A stretch of DNA of 64,000 bases from positions 108,959-172,958 of the forward strand of contig JAEUMK010000002.1 in the NCBI GenBank assembly GCA_016792565.1, in the 5' to 3' direction. Each line of letters starts with the position of its first letter. Position 1 is the first letter of the stretch. Positions 37,166-46,106 of the stretch are shown here, piece by piece. The stretch comes from Alphaproteobacteria bacterium. Its GTDB lineage: Bacteria > Pseudomonadota > Alphaproteobacteria > Micropepsales > Micropepsaceae. The position numbers and the translations under genes are program-made. The notes beneath the pieces are model-generated. The model saw nothing but the letters and a program-made list of their open reading frames with translations. It made no database searches and had not been told where the DNA came from.

Positions 37166-38350
37166 ATGCATCTCGCCGAGACGACCGACGACAAGGCATT
37201 CCGCGCGGAAGTCCGGCGCTTCTTCGCGCACGACTATCCCCAAGACATCCTGGCGAAGGTGCGCAGCGGCCAGATCCTCACGCGGGAAGACCACAAGCGC
37301 TCGCAGATCGCGCTGCAGAGCCGCGGCTGGTTCGCCGTGACCTGGCCGCAGGAGCATGGCGGACCGGGGTGGACGCCGCGCCAGCGCTACATCTTCGACG
37401 AGGAGCTGGAGGTCGCCAACGCGCCGGGCGTCATTCCAATGGGCGTCATCTATATCGGACCGCTGATCTGCGCCTATGGCACGGCGTGGCAGAAGAAGAC
37501 CTGGCTGCCGGCGACGCTGAATTCCGAAATCTTCTGGGCGCAGGGCTATTCGGAGCCGGATTCGGGATCGGACCTGGCCTCGCTGCGCACCCGCGCCGAG
37601 CGACACGGCGACGAGTATGTGGTCAACGGCCGCAAGACCTGGACGAGCCAGGCGCACTGGGCCGACTGGATCTTCTGCCTGGTGCGGACCAGCCAGGAGG
37701 CGCGCAAGCAGGACGGTATCTCGGTGATCTGCCTGCCGATGGATTCGCCGGGCGTCAGCGTCCAGCCGATCGTCGGGATCGACGGCTCGCACTATCTAAA
37801 CAGCGTGACGTTCGACAATGTCCGCGTGCCGGCGCGCAACCTGATCGGCGAGGAGGGCAAGGGCTGGGGCCTGGCCAAGTTCATCCTGGGCAACGAGCGC
37901 CTCTCCTACGCGCATATCTCGCGCAAGCGGGAGGATCTGAAGATCCTCAAGGCGCGCGCGCGCGACATCCTGAACGGGCCCGGATCGAATGCCCCGCTGC
38001 CGCCCGCGTTCGCGACCAAGATCGCGGCCTACGAGATCGAACTGGATCATCTCGAAATCTCGGTGTTCCGCGTCCTGTCGGGAGCGGACGACGGCCCGGT
38101 CGCAACCTCGCGACTCAAGGTCGAGGCGACCGAAAACGCGCAGAAACTGACCGAGCTTTTCATCGAGTTGGCGGGCTATGACGGATTGCCGGCCGACGAC
38201 CGGCGGCAGGCGGGCTGGGCCGACGGCATCCGCGAGGAAGCGCGCTTCGCGCAGCCGGCGATGGCCGCCTATCTCTTCACGCGGGCGCAGACGATCTATG
38301 GCGGCACGAGCGAGGTCCAGAAGGACATCATCGCGCGGGTCGCGACCTGA
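37166..38350 (+). CDS. Acyl-CoA dehydrogenase family protein
   Basis: 394 residues with the FAD acyl-CoA dehydrogenase fold: QGYSEPDSGSDLASLRT and VNGRKTWTSQAHWADW in the middle domain, and TIYGGTSEVQKDIIARV at the C-terminus. As in the enzyme at 16631, Gly occupies the usual Glu position of the C-terminal motif. The substrate is unknown. It stands apart from the first island but resembles that enzyme closely enough to suggest related CoA thioesters. Followed 34 bases later by mobA in the same direction. Confidence 0.87.
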   Translation: MHLAETTDDKAFRAEVRRFFAHDYPQDILAKVRSGQILTREDHKRSQIALQSRGWFAVTWPQEHGGPGWTPRQRYIFDEELEVANAPGVIPMGVIYIGPLICAYGTAWQKKTWLPATLNSEIFWAQGYSEPDSGSDLASLRTRAERHGDEYVVNGRKTWTSQAHWADWIFCLVRTSQEARKQDGISVICLPMDSPGVSVQPIVGIDGSHYLNSVTFDNVRVPARNLIGEEGKGWGLAKFILGNERLSYAHISRKREDLKILKARARDILNGPGSNAPLPPAFATKIAAYEIELDHLEISVFRVLSGADDGPVATSRLKVEATENAQKLTELFIELAGYDGLPADDRRQAGWADGIREEARFAQPAMAAYLFTRAQTIYGGTSEVQKDIIARVAT

Positions 38351-38384
38351 CGCGCCCGAGCCCGACGGCCGGAGGGCGCGCCCG

Positions 38385-39023
38385 ATGAGCGGCCGGGGGA
38401 CCGGCGTCGCGGGCGTCATCCTGGCGGGCGGCGCCTCGGCCCGCATGGGCGGCATCGACAAGTCCCTGATCATGTTCGGCGGCCGGCCGCTCGTCAGCCA
38501 CGCCATCGCGCTGCTGCGGCGCCAAGTCGACGAACTGGCCTTGAGCGTCCATGCGCCGGATGTGCGCCACGTCCCGTTCGGCCTGCCGCTGCTCGCCGAT
38601 GCCACGAAGCCGGACGAGGGCCATCAAGGCCCGATGGCCGGCATCCAGGCAGCCCTGGACTGGGCGGCGCGTCCCGGCGGCGCAGCGTGGTGCGTCACGA
38701 TCCCGGTCGACTGTCCGTTCCTGCCGAAGGATCTGACGGCGCGGCTGCGCGAGGCGGCCGACACCGCAGGCGCGCCGGGCGCGTATCTGACGACCCCGTC
38801 GGGAGACGAACCCCTGGCCGCCGTCTGGTCGGTCGCCTGCGCCGCCCGCGCGCAGCAATTCCTGACGGCCGGCGGACGCTCCGTGCGGGCCTTCCACCGC
38901 GAGATCGGCAGCGCGGCGCTGGCGGGCGAGGCGGCGTGGTGCACGAACCTGAATTCGCCCGGCGACCTCGCGGCGGCCGAGACGGCGGCAAGCGCGCGCC
39001 CTAGAGACCGCCCGCCGAGGTGA
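38385..39023 (+). CDS. mobA: Molybdenum cofactor guanylyltransferase-like protein
   Basis: 212 residues. LAGGASARMGGIDKS at residues 13-27 is the nucleotide-binding start of MobA/MocA-type nucleotidyl transferases, and the later VDCPFLPKDLTARL resembles the metal site. MobA attaches GMP to molybdopterin, as required for bis-MGD enzymes such as the oxidoreductase at the left edge; MocA (CMP) is an alternative. The start at 38385 has a GGAGGG ribosome site. Its 3' end overlaps the convergent CDP-alcohol transferase gene by 23 bases. Confidence 0.8.
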   Translation: MSGRGTGVAGVILAGGASARMGGIDKSLIMFGGRPLVSHAIALLRRQVDELALSVHAPDVRHVPFGLPLLADATKPDEGHQGPMAGIQAALDWAARPGGAAWCVTIPVDCPFLPKDLTARLREAADTAGAPGAYLTTPSGDEPLAAVWSVACAARAQQFLTAGGRSVRAFHREIGSAALAGEAAWCTNLNSPGDLAAAETAASARPRDRPPR

Positions 39024-39618
39024 ATGTCAGACGGGCGAGGATGCTGCGCTGGACGACGGTCAGGGCGCAGAGTCCCGCGAAGGCGAAGGCGATGATCGGA
39101 AAGGCGGCGGGAAAGAGGCACATCGCCACGAAAGCGGCGATCGTCTCCGCGCCTTCGGCGAGACCGACGCTGTAGAAGAAGCTCTTGGGTCCGTAAGCCG
39201 ACGTCCGCTCGCCGCGCTTTGCGGCGATCGCGGCAAAGGCAAGAAACGTCGCGGCGGTCAGCGTGAAGCTGGCGGTCAGCACCAGTGCGGCGGTCAGGTT
39301 CGAGGGATCGTGCAGGCCGAAGCCGAGAGGAACGGCGACGTAGAAGACGTAGTCGCCGACGATGTCGAGATAGCCACCCAGGTCGCTGCGCCGGGTCGCC
39401 CGGGCGACGGCGCCGTCGAGCCCGTCGAACAGCCGATTGAGCACAACGAGACCCAGGCAGAGGAGGAAGGCGCCGGTCGCGGCGGCCGCGCCGGCGGCCG
39501 CCCCGATCAACGCCCCCACGAGGGTGATCTGGTCCGCCGAGACACCGAGACGCGCAAGGAAGCGGCCGGACGCATTCAGCGGCGGATCGATCAGCGGGCG
39601 CAGAAGGCGATCAAGCAT
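39001..39618 (-). CDS. CDP-alcohol phosphatidyltransferase family protein
   Basis: 205 residues with several membrane helices. The signature D-G-x2-A-R-x7-G-x3-D-x3-D runs from D68 to D89 (DGAVAR...GYLDIVGD). Such enzymes condense CDP-diacylglycerol or CDP-alcohols with an alcohol in the inner membrane to make phospholipids. Which alcohol is unknown; it is not a clear PgsA or PssA. The stop overlaps the mobA end. The 39619-39782 gap contains nothing recognisable. Confidence 0.83.
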   Translation of the reverse strand: MLDRLLRPLIDPPLNASGRFLARLGVSADQITLVGALIGAAAGAAAATGAFLLCLGLVVLNRLFDGLDGAVARATRRSDLGGYLDIVGDYVFYVAVPLGFGLHDPSNLTAALVLTASFTLTAATFLAFAAIAAKRGERTSAYGPKSFFYSVGLAEGAETIAAFVAMCLFPAAFPIIAFAFAGLCALTVVQRSILARLTFTSAGGL

Positions 39619-39782
39619 GGAGGTCCATCGTCTGGCCAGACATCGTAACGCCCGGTCCGACCGTTCCTAGCATAGACGATGCAGGCCATGGCCGAAGGGG
39701 CGGACGGCCTCTGGCTTCGCACCTGCCATTGTGAAAGATTTTCGCCGCGCCGATCCGGCGCCCCGCCCGAAGGACACCCCCC

Positions 39783-40595
39783 ATGAAGACGTGGATCGCG
39801 CGCCTCGCCCTGGTGATCTCGCTGATGGTGCCGCTCTATTTCGCCACCGCGGCGCTCGGCGTGAAATTCGGGCTGTTCGACTGGCGCTTCGGACTGGGCG
39901 TGATGATCGTGCAATGGGGGATCTGGGTGCTGCTCGGCGCGCTGGCGATCGCGCTGCTGGCACTGGCGATCGTGGCGGCGCGGGCGCCGCGGCGCGGCTG
40001 GAGCCTGGCGCTCGCCGCACTCCTGATACCGGCGGCAGGTCTGGGCTATCTCGCCTGGGTGCGCGAGAAGACGGCCACGATCCCGCCGATCCACGACATC
40101 GCCACGAACCCGGACGACGCGCCGGAATTCTCAGAGCGCGTCATGGCGCTGAGGTCGGCGACCCCCGACGTCAATCCGGTCAATCCGCTGAACGAGCCGC
40201 TGTCCAGCTTTCCCATGTACCAGAGCGAGCGCTTCGCGGCGATTTCGGCGCGATCGGCCGGCGATATCGCCCGCGAGGCCTATCCGGACGTCCGCACGCT
40301 GACCTTGAAGCTGGGCGTGCCGGAAGCCTATGCGGCCGTTCTGGAGGAAGCGCGCGGCATGGGCTGGGAGATCGTGACGACAGAGGCGTCGGCAGGAATC
40401 GTCGAGGCGACCGCGACGACGTTCTGGTTCGGCTTCAAGGACGATGTCGCGATCCGGGTCCGCCAGATCCAGGACGGCGCGGGGGCCGAGATCGACATGC
40501 GCTCGACCTCGCGGGTCGGGGTCAGCGACCTCGGCGCGAACGCGGCCCGGATCAAGGCCTTCCTGGAGGCCGTCGCCGCCCGCGCCAAGCCGTGA
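39783..40595 (+). CDS. DUF1499-like membrane protein
   Basis: 270 residues. Three N-terminal membrane helices lie in the first ~90 residues. From about residue 135 the soluble domain has the pattern YPDVRTLTLKLGVPEAY, EIVTTEASAGIVEATATTFWFGFKDDVAIRV and STSRVGVSDLGANAARIKAFL, typical of DUF1499. The function of this family is unknown. It overlaps the following flavoprotein start by four bases (GTGA), so the two are coupled. Confidence 0.75.
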   Translation: MKTWIARLALVISLMVPLYFATAALGVKFGLFDWRFGLGVMIVQWGIWVLLGALAIALLALAIVAARAPRRGWSLALAALLIPAAGLGYLAWVREKTATIPPIHDIATNPDDAPEFSERVMALRSATPDVNPVNPLNEPLSSFPMYQSERFAAISARSAGDIAREAYPDVRTLTLKLGVPEAYAAVLEEARGMGWEIVTTEASAGIVEATATTFWFGFKDDVAIRVRQIQDGAGAEIDMRSTSRVGVSDLGANAARIKAFLEAVAARAKP

Positions 40596-41710
40596 CGCTG
40601 CGGGCGGTCCTGGCCGGCGCGGGACACGCCCATCTGCAGTTGATCGCGAACGCCGACGCGCTGCGGCGCTCGGGCGTCGCGCCGGTCCTGATCAGTCCCG
40701 CCGTGTTCCGCTATTCGGGCCTCGCCAGCGGCGTCCTCTCGGGCGCCGTCGAACCCGAGGAGGCCGAGATCGACGTCGCCGCCCTGGCGCGGCATCACGG
40801 CGTGGAGCACCGGATCGGCGAGATCGAAACGGTCGACCTCCACAACCGCACGATTTCCGCCGCCGGCGGCGCGACGCTCGCCTTCGATGCCGTATCGTTC
40901 AATGTCGGCAGCGAGGTGCGCACCCCGGCGGCGCTCGACGGCGTTGCGGGCATCTGGCCGGTCAAGCCGCTGGCCGGGTTGCTGGCCCTGCGCCGCCACC
41001 TGGAAGCGGTCTTCGCGGCAGAGCGCCGCTGCCCTGCGCTGGTCGTCGCAGGGCGAGGCCAGGCCGGATACGAGATCGCCGCGGCGCTGGCCGGGCTCTG
41101 CGAGCGGCATGGCATCGCGCCGCGGCTGACGCTGGCGGGGCCGGCCGAGAGCGTGCAATGGGCCCCGCGAGCGGCCATGGCGCGGCTCGAGACGTTGCTC
41201 GCCCGGCGCGGCATCGCCATCGTTTCCGACGGCGTCGCCGACCTCGCAGACGGACGGTGCAGGCTGGCGTCAGGCCGCACGCTGACTTGCGACGCGCTGG
41301 TCCTGGCGACCGGCCTAGCCGCGCCGCCGCTGATCGCGTCGCTCGGCCTGCCGGTCGACGACAGAGGCCGGCTGCTGACGACGCCCATGCTGAACGCGGC
41401 CGCCGATCCGCGCGTGTTCGGGGCCGGGGATTGCGCGACGATCGAGGCCGCTCCGCGGCCCTTCGCCGGCGTTTTCGGCGTCCGCTCGGCGGGGATTCTG
41501 GCCGGCAATCTCTCAGCCCTCGCGCAAGGCGGGCCGCTCGGGTCCTACAGGCCACAGGCCCGGTGGCTCGCCATCATGGATCTCGGCGACGGCACCGGAC
41601 TGGCGATGCGCGGCGGCCGGTGGTGGCTTGGGCGTCCGGCGCTGGCGCTGAAGCGCTGGATCGACCGCCGCTTCATCGCCCGCTACCGGCGGCGCGGCGG
41701 CGGGCCTTGA
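40592..41710 (+). CDS. FAD/NAD(P)-dependent oxidoreductase (NDH-2-like)
   Basis: 372 residues from GTG at 40592, overlapping the previous stop. A Rossmann FAD site starts at GAGHAHLQL, the second dinucleotide site is VVAGRGQAGYEIA, and a late GAGDCAT segment contacts FAD. In length and layout it resembles single-domain NADH:quinone oxidoreductases or selenide/ferredoxin reductase relatives, with no redox cysteine pair. It probably moves electrons from NAD(P)H to a quinone or partner protein at the membrane. This could suit the Rieske or P450 enzymes, but no evidence links them. Confidence 0.78.
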   Translation: MTLRAVLAGAGHAHLQLIANADALRRSGVAPVLISPAVFRYSGLASGVLSGAVEPEEAEIDVAALARHHGVEHRIGEIETVDLHNRTISAAGGATLAFDAVSFNVGSEVRTPAALDGVAGIWPVKPLAGLLALRRHLEAVFAAERRCPALVVAGRGQAGYEIAAALAGLCERHGIAPRLTLAGPAESVQWAPRAAMARLETLLARRGIAIVSDGVADLADGRCRLASGRTLTCDALVLATGLAAPPLIASLGLPVDDRGRLLTTPMLNAAADPRVFGAGDCATIEAAPRPFAGVFGVRSAGILAGNLSALAQGGPLGSYRPQARWLAIMDLGDGTGLAMRGGRWWLGRPALALKRWIDRRFIARYRRRGGGP

Positions 41711-41718
41711 GCAAGGCC
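41703..41718. terminator. Hairpin at convergent gene ends
   Basis: GGCCTTG-AG-CAAGGCC, a perfect 7-bp arm palindrome. It lies over the stop of the NDH-2-like gene and just before that of the convergent disulfide reductase. No U-tract on either side. Confidence 0.35.
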
Positions 41719-41720
41719 GT

Positions 41721-43130
41721 TCAGGCCAGCCGCTTCAGCACCGCGACCAGACGGCGGGTCATCGGCGAGAAGAGCGCCGGAGCATACCACTGCCCGGCCA
41801 GCCGCTTGGAAATCTCGCCGCGCGTCGGATAGGGCGCGATCATGCCGGTCAGCTTGCTCAGCTTGAGGCCCGCCGAAAGCGCCAGCGACCAGACATGGAT
41901 GTGATCGCCGGCGTTGCGGCCGACCAGCGTCACGCCGAGCACATTGCCCCGTCGCGTGGTGACGAGCTTGCCGAAGCCGCGCGTGTCGCCTTCGGCCTGG
42001 GCGCGGTCGTTCTCGGCAAACGGGAAGACCTCGACGCGCACCGTATCGCCATGGATCCGGCGCGCCTCGGCCTCGCCGAGCCCGATGGCGGCGATCTCCG
42101 GGTCGGCATAGGTCACGCGCGGCACGGCCAGCGCGTCCGCGTTCACCGGCAGGCCGAAGATCGCGCGCCTGACGACAAGGCCGGCATGGGCGCCGGCGAG
42201 ATGGGTGAACTGTCCCCGCCCAGCCGCATCGCCGACGGCATAGACCCGCCGGTTCGTCGTGCGCAGCGCGCGATCGGTCTTCACGCCGCCGCCGGTACGT
42301 TCGATCCCGGCCTTGTCGAGGTCGAGCCCATCGAGTGCGGCCGTCCGGCCGGCGGCGACCAGAAGGTGCGAACCGGCGATCCGCTCGCCGCCGTCGAGGA
42401 CGAGCACCGGGCCCGACTCGACGCGCAGGACTTTCCGGCCGGCGATGATCTCGACCCCGTCCTTGCGCAACTGCTCCAGGACGATCGCGGCGGCGGCGGG
42501 GTCCTCGCGGCCGAGCGGCGCGCCGGCCTCGACGATCGTCACCGCCGCGCCAAGGCGGGCAAATGCCTGTCCGAGCTCGATGCCGATGGGACCGCCGCCA
42601 AGGACGATCAGCTTCTCGGGCAGGGCGGCGAGGCGGAAGATCGTCTCGTTGGTGAGAAAGGGGACCGCATCGAGACCCTCGACCGCCGGGACCGCGGCGC
42701 GCGAACCGGAGGCGATCACGATCTTGCGCGCCCTGACGGTATGGCTGGCGCTCGCGACGGTGCGGGCATCGACGAACCGGGCAGCCTCGCGCACGACGGT
42801 GACGCCCAGACCCTCGAAGCGCTCCTGGCTGTCGACCGGGGCGATCGCCGCGATGGTGCGATGGACGTGCGCCATGACCGCCGCGAAGTCGACATGGACG
42901 CCGGAGGTGCTGACGCCGAGGGCGGACTGGCGCGCCCGGTGCGCCGCGCCGGCGGCGGCGATCAACGCCTTCGAGGGCACGCAGCCATAGTTGAGGCAGT
43001 CGCCGCCCATTTCGCCCTTCTCGAATAGGACGACGCTGAGGCCGAGCTGGGCCGCGCCGGCGGCGACCGACAGGCCGCCCGAACCGGCGCCGATGATGGC
43101 GATGTCCGCCGTCGCGACGGGAGCCTTCAC
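41721..43130 (-). CDS. Pyridine nucleotide-disulfide oxidoreductase (MerA/LpdA-like)
   Basis: 469 residues from a GTG start at 43130, overlapping the upstream gene's stop. FAD site IIGAGSGG, redox-active C45-x4-C50 (GGDCLNYGC), NAD site LGGGPIGIE, and a C-terminal dimerisation domain ending at GLPVNAD onward. The general call is flavoprotein disulfide reductase, without the N-terminal metal-binding domain or the C-terminal Cys pair of mercuric reductase. Lipoamide dehydrogenase activity is possible and would supply the E3 missing from the Aco-type complex, but that is inference. Coupled to the TVP38-like membrane gene, a common pairing. Confidence 0.85.
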   Translation of the reverse strand: MKAPVATADIAIIGAGSGGLSVAAGAAQLGLSVVLFEKGEMGGDCLNYGCVPSKALIAAAGAAHRARQSALGVSTSGVHVDFAAVMAHVHRTIAAIAPVDSQERFEGLGVTVVREAARFVDARTVASASHTVRARKIVIASGSRAAVPAVEGLDAVPFLTNETIFRLAALPEKLIVLGGGPIGIELGQAFARLGAAVTIVEAGAPLGREDPAAAAIVLEQLRKDGVEIIAGRKVLRVESGPVLVLDGGERIAGSHLLVAAGRTAALDGLDLDKAGIERTGGGVKTDRALRTTNRRVYAVGDAAGRGQFTHLAGAHAGLVVRRAIFGLPVNADALAVPRVTYADPEIAAIGLGEAEARRIHGDTVRVEVFPFAENDRAQAEGDTRGFGKLVTTRRGNVLGVTLVGRNAGDHIHVWSLALSAGLKLSKLTGMIAPYPTRGEISKRLAGQWYAPALFSPMTRRLVAVLKRLA

Positions 43131-43843
43131 TGCGCCCTGCCCTTCCGCGCCGCGAAGCGCTGATAGAGGGTCGTGCCGAGCGTGAGAAGGCCGAGCGCGA
43201 GAAGCGGCACGAACACCTTGGGTTCGAAGATGATCCCCAGATCGGGCGCCTCGTCGCGCGCCAGGACATCGCCGATCCCGGCGCCGATCCCGCAATAGAT
43301 GAAGGTTCCCGGTATGATGCCGATGAGGGTGGCGAAGGTGTAGGCGCCGAGCGGCGCATGGGCGAGCGCGGCGGCGACGTTGACCAGCCAGAAGGGCGCG
43401 AGGGGAATCAGACGGAGCGTCAGGATATAGCCGAAGGCGCCCTCGCGGACGCCGTCGATCACCGCCTTGAGGCGGCCGCCGGATGCCTCGGCCCGGGCCC
43501 GCAGCGAGGCGCCGAGCGACGTGCGGACCGCGTAGAAGATGATCACCGCGCCGATGGTGGCGCCGATCACGGTGGCAACGCCGCCCACCCAGGTCCCGAA
43601 CAGGTAGCCGCCCGCCAAGGTCAGGATGGCGGCGCCCGGAATGCTGATGGCCGTCGCCAGCGCGTAGATGCCGACATAGATCACGAGAGCAAGCACCGCG
43701 TTCCCGGCGATGAAGGCATGAAGGTCCGCCCCGTTCTCCTTCAGGGTCGACAGACCCAGATACCGCGTAAGGCCGCTGGCGAGGACCAGCGCGAGGACGG
43801 CGGCGAGAACAAGAAGCGGGAAATAGCTCTTGAAGCGGCTCAT
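43127..43843 (-). CDS. TVP38/TMEM64 (SNARE-associated/DedA-like) membrane protein
   Basis: 238 residues with about five membrane helices. GGYLFGTWVGGVATVIGATIG and LRLIPLAPFWLVN are the conserved re-entrant-helix motifs of the TVP38/DedA family, which move lipids or ions across membranes. The start at 43843 (MSRFKSYFPL) begins right before the first helix; a longer frame up to 43966 is Arg-rich and unlikely. Its stop overlaps the GTG start of the disulfide reductase. Confidence 0.82.
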   Translation of the reverse strand: MSRFKSYFPLLVLAAVLALVLASGLTRYLGLSTLKENGADLHAFIAGNAVLALVIYVGIYALATAISIPGAAILTLAGGYLFGTWVGGVATVIGATIGAVIIFYAVRTSLGASLRARAEASGGRLKAVIDGVREGAFGYILTLRLIPLAPFWLVNVAAALAHAPLGAYTFATLIGIIPGTFIYCGIGAGIGDVLARDEAPDLGIIFEPKVFVPLLALGLLTLGTTLYQRFAARKGRAQ

Positions 43844-44016
43844 CGGACGCAGGGTCGCCAGATTTGCGCCCGATGCAAGACTTGAGCGCGCCGCAAGCGT
43901 CAGCCTTCCCCTGCGGCATGGCGCGCGCCCGTGGCTCAGCGTGACAGACCCCCGTTCAGCGATCATGATCGTGCCAGCCAGAACCGGCCCATCACGAATG
44001 ATCCAGGGAGACCGCC

Positions 44017-44799
44017 ATGAAACTCGACCCGTCCATTTCCGCCGTGATCACCGGCGGCGCGTCCGGCATGGGCGAAGCGACTGCCCGGATGCTGGCCTCG
44101 CACGGCGTCCGCGTCGCGCTGTTCGATCTCAACGAGGAACGCGGGACGCGCGTCGCCAAGGAACTGGACGGCGTCTTCTGCAAGGTCGACGTGACGTCGG
44201 ACGCCGACGTCGAGGCGGGCTTCGCCAAGGCGCGGGCCGCGAACGGCCAGGAGCGCATACTCGTCAATTGCGCCGGCGGCGGCGGCTCGATCAAGATCGT
44301 GTCGCGCGACAAGCAGACCGGCGAAATCAAGCCCTACCCGGTCGAGAACTTCCAGCGAATCGTGAACCTCAACCTGGTCGGCACGTTTCGCTGCATTGTC
44401 GCCTCGGCGGCCGGCATGGCGACGCTCGCCCCGCTGGAGGACGGCGAGCGCGGCGCCATCGTCAATACCGCCTCGGTGGCCGCGACCGACGGGCAAATCG
44501 GCCAGTCGGCCTATACGTCATCGAAAGCCGGCATCGTCGGACTGACGCTGGTGGCGGCGCGCGATCTGTCGAGCGAGGGCATTCGGGTGAATACGATCCT
44601 GCCCGGCATCTTCGACACGCCGATGATGGCGCGGGCGCCCGAGGCGCTGAAGGCCGCGCTCGCCGCCCAGGTGCCGTTCCCCAAGCGGCTCGGCCACGCG
44701 GAGGAATATGCCCATCTGGCGCACACGATGATCACCTGCGGCTATTTCAACGGCGAGCATGTGCGGCTCGACGGCGCCATCCGCATGGCGCCGCGCTAG
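44017..44799 (+). CDS. SDR similar to type-2 3-hydroxyacyl-CoA dehydrogenase
   Basis: 260 residues. TGGASGMG at residues 12-19, D38 after the second strand (NAD), catalytic S and YTSSK, then GIRVNTILPGIFDTPM and an internal SSKAGIVGLTLVAARDL. These match the 17-beta-HSD10/3-hydroxyacyl-CoA dehydrogenase subgroup better than the other SDRs here. It oxidises 3-hydroxyacyl-CoA or a steroid/alicyclic alcohol with NAD. Ribosome site GGGAGA at about 10 bases. The P450 gene follows 27 bases later, so the two are likely co-transcribed. Confidence 0.85.
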   Translation: MKLDPSISAVITGGASGMGEATARMLASHGVRVALFDLNEERGTRVAKELDGVFCKVDVTSDADVEAGFAKARAANGQERILVNCAGGGGSIKIVSRDKQTGEIKPYPVENFQRIVNLNLVGTFRCIVASAAGMATLAPLEDGERGAIVNTASVAATDGQIGQSAYTSSKAGIVGLTLVAARDLSSEGIRVNTILPGIFDTPMMARAPEALKAALAAQVPFPKRLGHAEEYAHLAHTMITCGYFNGEHVRLDGAIRMAPR

Positions 44800-44826
44800 G
44801 CGCCAGAGCTTCCAGGAGAGACAGAG

Positions 44827-46083
44827 ATGACCGATTCTTCGGCCGACCTTCGCCAGAGCGCGCGCGCCGCCGCCTATGCCGCGCCGCTCGAAACGCTGAA
44901 CCCGGCGCAGGCCGCCCTTTTCCAGGCCGACGCGCACTGGCCGTATTTCGAGCGGCTGCGTAGTGAAGCTCCCGTCCACTTCACGCCGGAAAGCGACTAC
45001 GGCCCCTACTGGTCGATCACGCGCTTCAACGACATCATGGCGGTGGACGCCAACCACCACGCGTTCTCGTCGGAACCGGCAATCACAATCTTCGACCAGA
45101 ACCAGGGCCAGGGCCCGCTGCCGATGTTCATCGCGATGGACCCTCCCCGGCACGACGTCCAGCGCAAGGCCGTCACGCCGGCGGTCTCGCCGGACAATCT
45201 GGAGCGCCTGGCCCCGCTTATCCGCGAACGCGCCGCCGGCATCCTCGATTCGCTCCCCATCGGCGAGACGTTCGACTGGGTCGACAAAGTGTCGATGGAG
45301 CTGACCGCGATGACCCTCGCGACGCTGTTCGACGTCAAGCAGGAGGACCGGCGCAAGCTGACCTACTGGTCGGACGTCGTCACGGCGGTGCCCGGCCAGG
45401 GGCTCGTCGATTCGCTCGAACACAAGATGGCGATCTTCGTCGAGTATCACGCCTATTTCGCAGAGCTGTGGAACCAGCGCGTCAATGCCGAACCCGGCAG
45501 CGACCTGATCTCCATGCTGGCGCACAATCCGGCGACCCGGAACATGGAGCCGCGCGAGTATTTCGGAAACATCGTGCTGCTGACCGTCGGCGGCAACGAC
45601 ACGACCCGCAACACCATCAGCGGCTCGGTGCTGGCGCTCAACCAGAACCCGGAGCAGTACGCCAAGCTGCGCGCCGACCCCTCGCTGATCCCCTCGATGG
45701 TCTCGGAAACCATCAGGTGGCAGACGCCGCTCGCCCACATGCGCCGCCGCGCCACGCGCGATGTCGCGTTCGGCGGCAAGACGATCCGCGAGGGCGACAA
45801 GGTGGTGATGTGGTACGTCTCGGGCAACCGCGACGAGGAGGTGATCCCCGACGCGGACGCCTACATCATCGACCGCGCCCGGCCGCGCCATCACCTGTCC
45901 TTCGGCTTCGGCATCCATCGCTGCGTCGGCAACCGGCTTGCCGAACTGCAGCTGACGATCATCTGGGAAGAGATCCTGAAGCGCTTTCCGGCGATCGAGC
46001 TGGCGGGGGCGCCGAAGCGAAACTACTCGACCTTCGTGCGCGGCTACGAGAGCCTGCCGGTCATCATTCCGAAAAGGCACTAG
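44827..46083 (+). CDS. Cytochrome P450 (class I, soluble)
   Basis: 418 residues. The heme loop FGFGIHRC has the cysteine at C366. The I-helix carries VGGNDTTRN (oxygen activation) and the K-helix ETIRWQTPL (ExxR). SGNRDEEVIPDAD is typical of bacterial P450s that act on terpenoid, steroid or fatty substrates. Paired with the hydroxyacyl-CoA-type SDR upstream. The redox partners are not nearby. It differs clearly in sequence from the P450 at 13400. Confidence 0.92.
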   Translation: MTDSSADLRQSARAAAYAAPLETLNPAQAALFQADAHWPYFERLRSEAPVHFTPESDYGPYWSITRFNDIMAVDANHHAFSSEPAITIFDQNQGQGPLPMFIAMDPPRHDVQRKAVTPAVSPDNLERLAPLIRERAAGILDSLPIGETFDWVDKVSMELTAMTLATLFDVKQEDRRKLTYWSDVVTAVPGQGLVDSLEHKMAIFVEYHAYFAELWNQRVNAEPGSDLISMLAHNPATRNMEPREYFGNIVLLTVGGNDTTRNTISGSVLALNQNPEQYAKLRADPSLIPSMVSETIRWQTPLAHMRRRATRDVAFGGKTIREGDKVVMWYVSGNRDEEVIPDADAYIIDRARPRHHLSFGFGIHRCVGNRLAELQLTIIWEEILKRFPAIELAGAPKRNYSTFVRGYESLPVIIPKRH

Positions 46084-46106
46084 CGCGCGGCAAAGGGGGC
46101 GGGGCG

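Noticed and set aside
41721..43843. Mercury resistance (MerA-like reductase plus membrane protein)
   Set aside because: No MerR, MerT or MerP gene, and the reductase lacks the N-terminal metal domain and C-terminal Cys pair.
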